Below, piece by piece: positions 1-6,233 of a DNA stretch of 8,132 nt. This DNA is from an uncultured Rickettsiales bacterium. Its GTDB lineage: Bacteria; Pseudomonadota; Alphaproteobacteria; UBA8366. The notes beneath the pieces were generated by a model. That model was given only the letters and a program-made list of their open reading frames with translations. It ran no database searches and was not told where the DNA came from. A program made the translations under genes and the position numbers. The stretch is taken from contig CAJWTF010000158.1 of assembly GCA_913046825.1 (NCBI GenBank), positions 1 through 8,132 on the forward strand, given 5' to 3'. Each line of letters begins with the position of its first letter. The first letter of the stretch is position 1.

Positions 1-2
1 GT

Positions 3-1172
3 TTCGACGTGTCTTTGGTAGCCAGAGGGCAAAGTACGCTGGCGGCGCAGACCGCCGTGGATTTTGGTCTTGTGATCCGCACGCCGATGATCGAGATGAC
101 CACTATCGGTGCCGGTGGGGGCTCCATTGCCTGGGTCGACCCGCAAGGCGTCCTCAAGGTTGGCCCGGAAAGCGCGGGCTCAACCCCCGGCCCCGCATGC
201 TATGGCTTGGGTGGTGAGCGCGCGACCATCACCGATGCCTTTGTCGTCACCGGCTTTCTCGGTGCGTCGGCGCTCGGGTACAGCGCCGTCCAACTCGACG
301 TCGACAAAGCCAGAAGCGCAATCGACGTAATTGCCAGACAAATTGGACTCTCCTGCGAAGACACCGCAGAAGCGATCATCCGTGTGGCGATCTCTGGCAT
401 GTATCTAGAGGTCAGCAAATTGGTATCGCGCCACGGGATCGACCCCCGCGAACTCGACCTGATCGCGTTCGGCGGAGCCGGACCGATGATGGCTTGTTTC
501 GTCGCGCGCGAGCTCGGTATGCGACGGGTCATCGTCCCGATGACACCGGGCGTGCTCAGCGCCTTCGGCGGCCTCATTGCCGACGTGCGCAACGATTTCA
601 TCCGGACAATCTATGCGGACCTCAAAGACGAAGTCGCTGGTAAATTACAGGAAGCACTACTCGAGTTACAAAAACGTGCGCTTCATTGGTTAAAGGACGA
701 GCAAGGTTTCAGCGGCGAGCCGATCCTCAAAGTCTCCGCCGATATGCGTTACCGCGGGCAATCCTATGAAATCGACACGCCGCTTGAGAGAGCCTGGATA
801 GAAGACGGGAATATTGATGCTCTCGTCGCGGCGTTTCATCACGAACACACTCGGCTCTACGAATATGCGGACGAAGCCGCGCCGCTTCAGATCATCAATT
901 TACGGCTCATTATCTCCGGCGTCCCACCAAAGCCCGAAATATCACCCTTGGAAACTTCCGACGCACCGCCCAGTCCCATCGGGCAAACACCCGTCTATTG
1001 CGACGGCAAGAAACGCCAGGCGGACATTTATCGGCGCGCGGACATGCGAGCTGGCCAATCCTTTAACGGCCCGGCAATTGTCGCGCAGGATGATACGACA
1101 AGCTGTATCCTCGACGGCTTCCGCGTCGAGGTGGACGCCTTCGGCAACCTCATTCTGAATTTGGAGGTCTGA
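3..1172 (+). CDS. hyuA: HyuA-type hydantoinase/oxoprolinase A subunit, C-terminal part (5' truncated by window)
   Basis: The frame is open from base 3 and begins in mid-domain (FDVSLVARGQS, matching the family's GGTxxDVxLxxxG stretch), so the true start lies outside the window; the GTG at 9 is not the start. About 389 residues of a protein usually near 690 are visible. HyuA proteins bind ATP and, with HyuB, open hydantoin or 5-oxoproline rings or carboxylate ketones in the cytoplasm. Family landmarks are the glycine-rich GAGGGSIAW, then VGPESAGSTPGPACYG with GG and TDA, the AFGGAGP block, PGVLSAFGGLIADVRND, DMRYRGQSYEI, and a C-terminal GPAIVAQDDTT plus GNLIL. In the AFGGAGP block the residue pair that is usually Leu/Met-His is Met-Met. 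The gene ends two bases before hyuB, so the two are certainly co-transcribed. The sequence alone cannot separate hydantoinase, oxoprolinase and ketone carboxylase activity. Confidence 0.9.
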   Translation, partial: FDVSLVARGQSTLAAQTAVDFGLVIRTPMIEMTTIGAGGGSIAWVDPQGVLKVGPESAGSTPGPACYGLGGERATITDAFVVTGFLGASALGYSAVQLDVDKARSAIDVIARQIGLSCEDTAEAIIRVAISGMYLEVSKLVSRHGIDPRELDLIAFGGAGPMMACFVARELGMRRVIVPMTPGVLSAFGGLIADVRNDFIRTIYADLKDEVAGKLQEALLELQKRALHWLKDEQGFSGEPILKVSADMRYRGQSYEIDTPLERAWIEDGNIDALVAAFHHEHTRLYEYADEAAPLQIINLRLIISGVPPKPEISPLETSDAPPSPIGQTPVYCDGKKRQADIYRRADMRAGQSFNGPAIVAQDDTTSCILDGFRVEVDAFGNLILNLEV

Positions 1173-1174
1173 CC

Positions 1175-3148
1175 ATGGCGATCGACAAGATCACGCTCGA
1201 AATTCTGAAGAACCATTGTGTCGCCGCCGCCGAGAGCATGGCCTACACGCTGTACCGCACAGCCCATTCGACTTTTGTCAAAGAAACAGAGGATTTCACC
1301 ACTGGGCTGACTACCGCCGAAGGTTTCACCTTCGCCACGCCAACGGAGCTGGGTGCGACGTGGTTCGTTGGCATGAATTACGGCAACGTGATCAAGTCCA
1401 TCGATCACTACGAAGAAGGTGACATTTGCATCACCAACGATCCTTATAGCGGGTTTGTCTGTACCCATACGCCGGACATGCATATCTGGAAGCCAATCTT
1501 CCACGAAGGCAAGATCGTGTGCTTCGCCGTCGGGCATATCCATAACACCGATGTGGGTGGTGCTGTGCCCGCTAGCCTGTCACGTACCCTGACCGAAGTG
1601 CATCAGGAAGGCATCCGTATTCCACCGACGAAGATCATGCGGGGCGGTGAGATCAATCAAGATGTGCTCGATATCTTGCTCACCAACGTCCGCATGCCGG
1701 AGCAAAACTGGGGCGATTTAAAAGCGCAGCTCGCGGCGGTGAATACCGGCGAGCGGCGTGTTCACGAGATGATTGAGAAGTTCGGGATCGACACTTTTCG
1801 CGACGGTATCGACGACCTCCTCGATTACGCGGAGACGCAGGCTCGCGCGATCATCAGCGGTCTTCCGGACGGAGAGTATTTCTTCGCGGATTACATGGAC
1901 GAAGACGCCGTCGACGGCTGGCCATGCCGGATTGCCCTCAACCTGACCATCGAAGGCGATTCATGCGTCTTTGATTTCTCAACCAGTGACCCGCAGCTCG
2001 AATCGTCGATGAACATTCCGACCGGCGGCGAAGAACGTCACGTCATGATGCTGGTCGGCCTCGTCTACGTGCTCTATACGCTCGACCCGACCTTGTTCCT
2101 GAATTCAGGTGTCACCCGAGTGTGCCGCTGCATTTTGCCGAAAGGCACCATCGTCAATCCGGAATTCCCGGCCGCGGTCGGTATGCGCACACTCTCCTCC
2201 ATGCGCCTGCAAGAGATCACCTTCGGCGCGTTCGTCCAGGCGGCCCCGGGTCGATTGCCCGCATCGCCGTGCAGCGGTGGCCCGATCATGAACGTCAACA
2301 GCGTCGACAATAGGACAAGCCGCCGGGTCGTTGCCTCAATCGGCCCGATCTCCGGCGGGGCCGGCGGCAATCCGGCGGAAGACGGCGCCGAAGGGTCTGG
2401 CGCCAACAGTTCCTTCCTGAAGAACACACCGGTCGAGATCAACGAAGCAGAAGTGCCAATCAAAATTCTCCGCTATGGTCTCGCCCAAAACTCCGGCGGA
2501 GCTGGGAAACATCGCGGCGGATTGGCCACGGAAATGCGGTTCCAGGCGCAGGCGCCTAACACCAAAATCACTGCCCGCAACCGTGACCGCACCCGGTTTC
2601 GGTCCTGGGGTGTGCTCAACGGAAAGGCTGGTCGTAACTCAGTCTTCCTCCTTAATCCCGGCGGCAATCAAGAAGTCAATCTCGGCAATACGGATATCCT
2701 AACCATCGGGCCGGGCGACATCGTTCATGTCGCATCGGGTGGCTCCGGTGGTTGGGGCGACCCGTTAGAGCGTGATCCAAAAGCCGTAGTCAGGGATGTG
2801 CGGAGCGGCTTCGTCACCGACGACGAAGCTTCGAATTCCTATGGCGTAGTGCTGGAGAACGGCGGCTATGACAAGCCCGCGACAACGGCTCGCCGCCACG
2901 ACATGAGCACAGCCCGGAAAACCCACTTTTTTGATTTCGGGCCCGAGCGGGATGAATTCGAAAGTATATGGACCGACGAGAACTACGAGACACTCAGCGA
3001 CCTACTTGCGGGTCTTCCGGTGCATTGGCGCTTCTTCATGAAACACCGACTGTTCGAAGCTGTTGGCGATGATCCGACCGGTGGATCGATCCGCGAACGC
3101 TTCGAGAAAATCGTTGCCGAATACCCGGAATTATCCCGTAGTCTCTAA
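1175..3148 (+). CDS. hyuB: HyuB-type hydantoinase B / acetone carboxylase alpha-like subunit
   Basis: 657 residues. This is the partner of HyuA in ATP-dependent amide-ring opening or carboxylation. The ATG follows a good GGAGG (1163-1167) that lies inside the end of hyuA. Landmarks in order: ITLEILKNH and RTAHSTFVKETEDF near the N terminus; NDPY at 88-91 and TPDMH at 99-103; HIHNTDVGG at 121-129, an HxHxxD arrangement suited to metal binding; EGIRIPPTKI at 145-154; DLKAQLAA at 181-188; RYGLAQNSGGAGKHRGG at 433-449; and GPGDIVHVASGGSGGWGDP at 512-530. The usual family end falls near residue 565. This protein continues for about 90 more residues, including FDFGPERDEFESIW and LPVHWRFFMKHRLF, as in long-tailed HyuB relatives. 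No gamma-subunit gene of the acetone carboxylase type follows. Whether it acts as hydrolase or carboxylase is unresolved. Confidence 0.93.
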   Translation: MAIDKITLEILKNHCVAAAESMAYTLYRTAHSTFVKETEDFTTGLTTAEGFTFATPTELGATWFVGMNYGNVIKSIDHYEEGDICITNDPYSGFVCTHTPDMHIWKPIFHEGKIVCFAVGHIHNTDVGGAVPASLSRTLTEVHQEGIRIPPTKIMRGGEINQDVLDILLTNVRMPEQNWGDLKAQLAAVNTGERRVHEMIEKFGIDTFRDGIDDLLDYAETQARAIISGLPDGEYFFADYMDEDAVDGWPCRIALNLTIEGDSCVFDFSTSDPQLESSMNIPTGGEERHVMMLVGLVYVLYTLDPTLFLNSGVTRVCRCILPKGTIVNPEFPAAVGMRTLSSMRLQEITFGAFVQAAPGRLPASPCSGGPIMNVNSVDNRTSRRVVASIGPISGGAGGNPAEDGAEGSGANSSFLKNTPVEINEAEVPIKILRYGLAQNSGGAGKHRGGLATEMRFQAQAPNTKITARNRDRTRFRSWGVLNGKAGRNSVFLLNPGGNQEVNLGNTDILTIGPGDIVHVASGGSGGWGDPLERDPKAVVRDVRSGFVTDDEASNSYGVVLENGGYDKPATTARRHDMSTARKTHFFDFGPERDEFESIWTDENYETLSDLLAGLPVHWRFFMKHRLFEAVGDDPTGGSIRERFEKIVAEYPELSRSL

Positions 3149-3196
3149 TCGCACTTGACCGCCGCAGGTGTTTGCTTCGAAATTCAAAGTTCACGC

Positions 3197-3203
3197 GAAA
3201 GGA
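3197..3203 (+). promoter_or_regulatory. Ribosome binding site of the VOC gene
   Basis: GAAAGGA sits 7 bases before the ATG at 3211. It decides the start in favour of MPRIKEL over the upstream in-frame TTG at 3172, which has no comparable site and would add 13 residues unlike the family. Confidence 0.6.
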
Positions 3204-3210
3204 TTTTGAC

Positions 3211-3666
3211 ATGCCAAGAATCAAGGAACTCGGACACACCGTCATCTATGTCAGCGACCTCGCCACCTCACGCGACTGGTATTGCAAAAATCTTGGCATG
3301 ACGGTCGTCGTCGACAGTCCCGAGCGCAACGGCAGCTTCTTATCTTTCGGTGAGAACGATCACGATATCGCGCTGTTCGAAAACCCAGTTGCCAAGGGCG
3401 AAGAGACGATCAATCATATTGCGCTTAAATTCGACGGCTCGGTTCAGGAGTTGGGCAAATTCCGCAAAGGCTTAATCGCCAACGGCGTTGACGTGCAGAG
3501 AGCCGTTGATCACGGCATTTCTTATGGCATCTATTTCACCGATCCCGACAATCATTGCTGGGAAATCTTTGTTGAACGGCAGCGCAGTGAAACAACCCGG
3601 ATCGACGCCATGCGGGCGACAGGGGCAATGGCGGAGCCCGTTGATCTGGAAACAGTAGACGCTTAA
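3211..3666 (+). CDS. Single-domain VOC protein, extradiol dioxygenase-like
   Basis: 151 residues with the start at ATG 3211. It is a vicinal-oxygen-chelate (glyoxalase/bleomycin-resistance/dioxygenase) domain made of two beta-alpha-beta-beta-beta modules. GHTVIYVSDLATSRDWYCKNLGM (8-30) opens module 1, NHIALKF (68-74) opens module 2, and YFTDPDNHCWEIFVE (108-122) closes it. The expected metal ligands are present as His9, His69 and Glu118, a 2-His-1-carboxylate set. His101 and Tyr108 also lie close to where type I extradiol dioxygenases carry their second-shell catalytic His and Tyr. The family also contains isomerases, epimerases and lyases, so ring cleavage is an inference. It lies 62 bases after hyuB on the same strand and is probably in the same transcript. 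The C-terminal ~25 residues (RSETTRIDAM onward) extend past the fold. Confidence 0.85.
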   Translation: MPRIKELGHTVIYVSDLATSRDWYCKNLGMTVVVDSPERNGSFLSFGENDHDIALFENPVAKGEETINHIALKFDGSVQELGKFRKGLIANGVDVQRAVDHGISYGIYFTDPDNHCWEIFVERQRSETTRIDAMRATGAMAEPVDLETVDA

Positions 3667-3672
3667 CCGTCT
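3657..3672. terminator. Short dyad between convergent stop codons
   Basis: AGACG (3657-3661) and CGTCT (3668-3672) can pair around a 6-base loop covering the VOC stop codon, in the only space between the convergent VOC and Gfo/Idh genes. The stem is only 5 pairs and no T-run follows on either strand, so a role as bidirectional terminator is weakly supported. Confidence 0.2.
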
Positions 3673-3673
3673 C

Positions 3674-4702
3674 TTACAGAGCGATCTTCTTACCCGCCTC
3701 GCTGGACCGATAGATCGCGTCTTCGATCCGCAAGTTCGTAAGGTACTCTCGCGCGGTGTTCATCGCGGGCGCACCCGCAAGGACATGCTGCACGGCATGG
3801 CGGAGTAGCATGTAGACACTGTCTCCGGCAAATCCGCGATTCTCCCAATCATAGGCAACCGGCATTTCGGCGTCGTAGCCGTGCTTGCGCAGGAACATCC
3901 TGCCATCGCCATCGACCCGCAGTACCGCTTCGGAGCCTTCAATCAGCATTTCGCCCATAGTGAGGCGACGATTCTCCGCCACATGGTCCACGAGACGATT
4001 GCCGTCAAAAATACCTTTCGCGCCGTTGCAGAATTGAAAGACGATATAGCCGGAATCTTCGCCCCTAATCGCCGGATTAAAACGCGTGAGGTCGGCGTAG
4101 ACACTCTCTACTTCGCCCATGAGATAGCGGAACACATCGACGAAGTGGATTGCCGTCTCATGGACTAAAAACCGTTCCATGGTTTGGAAGTAAGGTTGGC
4201 GTTCCAGATAGGCATCCGGCCCCTGCCCGTCACCCGGCCGCATTCTAAAGGATATCTGATAGAGCTCCCCCAGCGTGCCTTCGTCTAAAATCATGCGGGT
4301 TTGGCGGTGCCAGGGCTGGAAACGGAAGTTCTCGTGTACGATCAGCGGAACATTCGCCGCTTCCGCCAGCGCCGTCATTTTTTCCGCCTCCGCCAGGTTT
4401 TCCGTAAACGGCTTCTGACAGACCACTGCAACACCGCGCGCGACGGCGGTTTCGATGAATTGACGGTGGGTTGACGGTGGCGTGACAATATCCAGTAGGT
4501 CGGGTTTCACCACGTCGAGCATATTGGCGACATCAGCGTGGACAGTATCCAAGTCGAAACGACCCGCGATGTGGCGGCCCATAGTGCCGTCGAGGGTACA
4601 GAGCCCGACGAGATCAACATTCTCGATCCGGCTCCAAGCTTCGTAATGGAATTGCGCAAAATAGCCGGTGCCAACCGTCGCCAGTTTTAGACATCTTGCC
4701 AT
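3674..4702 (-). CDS. Gfo/Idh/MocA family NAD(P)-dependent oxidoreductase
   Basis: 342 residues, a normal length for the family, which oxidises or reduces hydroxyl groups on sugars, inositols and related cyclic alcohols with NAD(P). The N-terminal Rossmann fold shows GTGYFA (11-16), then DIVTPPSTH (71-79), a typical substrate-gate strand. The conserved Glu-Lys-Pro is present as Gln96-Lys97-Pro98; the catalytic Lys is kept. ENFRFQPWHRQ (124-134) and HETAIHFVDVFRYLMGE (181-197) follow; the latter places His186 where the family's active-site His is expected. The C-terminal half is the predicted beta-sheet substrate domain. An AGGAAG (4713-4708) five bases before the ATG supports the start. The gene follows the MFS transporter by 42 bases on the same strand, so it probably acts on the imported compound or its first product. 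The substrate is unknown. Confidence 0.9.
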   Translation of the reverse strand: MARCLKLATVGTGYFAQFHYEAWSRIENVDLVGLCTLDGTMGRHIAGRFDLDTVHADVANMLDVVKPDLLDIVTPPSTHRQFIETAVARGVAVVCQKPFTENLAEAEKMTALAEAANVPLIVHENFRFQPWHRQTRMILDEGTLGELYQISFRMRPGDGQGPDAYLERQPYFQTMERFLVHETAIHFVDVFRYLMGEVESVYADLTRFNPAIRGEDSGYIVFQFCNGAKGIFDGNRLVDHVAENRRLTMGEMLIEGSEAVLRVDGDGRMFLRKHGYDAEMPVAYDWENRGFAGDSVYMLLRHAVQHVLAGAPAMNTAREYLTNLRIEDAIYRSSEAGKKIAL

Positions 4703-4744
4703 AACGTCTTCCTAGACGCGATAAGGCCGCCGCTCAACAATTAC

Positions 4745-5983
4745 TTAGGCTGGTTGCGCGGCAGAGGAGCGTTCCTTGATCGGCAGATTGAACGCAGCCG
4801 CCATGAAACCCGCGAGCGCGGTCAAAATCCAGATGGTATCGTAATTGCCCGTAAGATCGAATAAATAACCGCCGATCCACACACCAAGGAACGAGCCCAC
4901 CTGATGCGAGAAAAAGCAAACCCCAAACAACAAACCGAGATTAGCCGGGCCGAACAGTTTGGCAATGATCCCACTAGTAAGCGGCACCGTGCCCAACCAT
5001 AGCGCCCCCATGCCGATAGCGAACGCGATCACAGCGACTTCGGTCTTTGGCGCGAAAAAGAACATCAGAATAAAGATACTGCGAAGCGTATAGTTCCATA
5101 CCAGCAGGTTCTTCATCTGATATCGCATTCCAAGTACACCGTGGAAATAGGTACCGACCATATTGAAAAACCCAATGGTCGCGAGCGCCGTCGCCGCCAA
5201 GGTTGCCGGGTTTACGTTGGTTGGCAATCCGCAATTCAGTAGGTAGACCGGAAGATGTGCGCCGATATAGGCGACCTGAAATCCACAAGTAAAGAAACCA
5301 AGCGTCAATAGGACATAGCCTGTATTAGCGACCGCGCCGCGCAAGACCACGCCAAGTCCCTGAGCGGGGCCAGGCGCACTCGCCGCCGCTGCATCAGACG
5401 GCTTCCCCGCCAAAGGCATTGCCAGCGGTACCAGAATGAATGTCAACGCCGCCATTCCCATCAACGAGAAGACAACACCATCGATTTCTATGAGACCTTG
5501 TGCCAATGGCACGACCGCCATTTGACCAAAGGAGCCGCCGGCCGCCGCGATACCCAGCGCCATCGGACGGCGTTTTTCTCCGACATTCCGGCCAACAACA
5601 CCCAAGACAACAGCGAAGGTCGTGCAGCTTTGCGCCATGCCGATCAGAATTCCACCACCGAAGATGATCATCATCGGATCGGAGAACAGAGCGGCGACGA
5701 CGAGGCCTGCCGCATATAGCACTCCACCGACGGCAATGACGCGGCCCGCTCCCTGACGATCGGATATCGCACCCGCTAATGGCTGCGCCAATCCCCATAC
5801 CAGGTTCTGCAAGGCAATGGCGAAGGACAGCATGGTTATGGAGACGCCATGCTCGGCGGAAAGTGGATTGAGAAATACACCAAACGTACTCCGCACGCCC
5901 ATCGCAATCGTCACCACCGTCGCTCCGATAATGACAATCCAGGCAACTTTATCGAGACCAAAGATTTTTTGCGGTTCTTGCAT
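4745..5983 (-). CDS. MFS transporter, 12 transmembrane segments
   Basis: 412 residues. This is a Major Facilitator Superfamily carrier of the kind often labelled monocarboxylate/oxalate-formate-like. Hydrophobic helices lie at about 14-36, 53-75, 82-101, 105-127, 141-163, 167-190, 220-243, 262-283, 293-311, 315-336, 347-372 and 384-402. A hydrophilic central loop runs 191-215 (KPSDAAAASAPGP), giving the 6+6 layout. The loop between helices 2 and 3 carries the MFS signature as GAISDRQGAGR (71-81). FGVFLNPLSAEHGVS in helix 1 and the following loop, and SFLGVWIGGYLFDLTGNYD near the end, are typical of organic-acid carriers of this group. The ATG at 5983 has only a weak TTAGGT-type site before it. 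Together with the downstream Gfo/Idh gene it suggests uptake coupled to oxidation. It is most likely a proton-coupled organic acid importer, but direction and substrate are inferred. Confidence 0.9.
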   Translation of the reverse strand: MQEPQKIFGLDKVAWIVIIGATVVTIAMGVRSTFGVFLNPLSAEHGVSITMLSFAIALQNLVWGLAQPLAGAISDRQGAGRVIAVGGVLYAAGLVVAALFSDPMMIIFGGGILIGMAQSCTTFAVVLGVVGRNVGEKRRPMALGIAAAGGSFGQMAVVPLAQGLIEIDGVVFSLMGMAALTFILVPLAMPLAGKPSDAAAASAPGPAQGLGVVLRGAVANTGYVLLTLGFFTCGFQVAYIGAHLPVYLLNCGLPTNVNPATLAATALATIGFFNMVGTYFHGVLGMRYQMKNLLVWNYTLRSIFILMFFFAPKTEVAVIAFAIGMGALWLGTVPLTSGIIAKLFGPANLGLLFGVCFFSHQVGSFLGVWIGGYLFDLTGNYDTIWILTALAGFMAAAFNLPIKERSSAAQPA

Positions 5984-6022
5984 GACGAAACCTAAGGCTG
6001 GGAATTAGGTCAGGCAATGTGA

Positions 6023-6033
6023 CCCCTAAGGGG
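6023..6033. promoter_or_regulatory. Perfect palindrome upstream of the MFS gene (possible operator)
   Basis: CCCCTAAGGGG is a perfect 5+1+5 dyad lying 40 bases upstream of the MFS start codon, where a repressor or activator site would be expected. A second dyad, GCAAA-CGAGA-TTTGC, follows at 6041-6055. There is no matching regulator gene in the window, so this is a candidate only. Confidence 0.3.
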
Positions 6034-6110
6034 ATAGATCGCAAACGAGATTTGCCCACGATCGCATTAGGAACTTCGTTGATTTACGCTCGAAAACGCA
6101 TCTATCGGGA

Positions 6111-6140
6111 GCTCATCCTTTGACAAGCTCAAGATAGGGC
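6111..6140. repeat. Palindromic intergenic repeat-like element
   Basis: An imperfect inverted repeat starts GCTCATCC, has a central CAAGC loop flanked by TTGA and TCAA, and ends GATAGGGC. It resembles, with several substitutions, the dispersed palindromes with core CCTTCGACAAGCTCAGG that are frequent between genes in alphaproteobacterial chromosomes. It lies between the PRISE stop and the MFS start and could fold in RNA on either strand. Only one copy is visible here, so repeat status rests on resemblance. Confidence 0.35.
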
Positions 6141-6233
6141 TTCCATAGGTAACGTTCCTCAATCAAGAGCCAAAATAGAGATCGCACCATGAGCTTGTAG
6201 GAGAGCGTGAGTAGAAATTTATCGTTACAAAAC

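Noticed and set aside
1028..1543. Minus-strand open frame of 171 codons across the hyuA/hyuB junction
   Set aside because: It overlaps two real genes in the antisense direction and has no recognisable motif or ribosome binding site.
3172..3210. Upstream TTG start extending the VOC protein by 13 residues
   Set aside because: The ATG at 3211 has a well-placed GAAAGGA, and the VOC fold begins directly after it.
4460..4481. Tandem 11-base near-duplication TTGACGGTGG(G/C) in the Gfo/Idh gene
   Set aside because: Two copies only, a unit length not divisible by three, and it falls in a conserved PPSTHRQF segment, so it is explained by the coding sequence.
6120..6148. TTGACA at 6120-6125 as a plus-strand -35 box
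   Set aside because: It belongs to the palindromic repeat-like element, has only a poor -10 (CCATAG) at 17 bases, and points into the antisense of the PRISE gene with no plus-strand gene until 7456.
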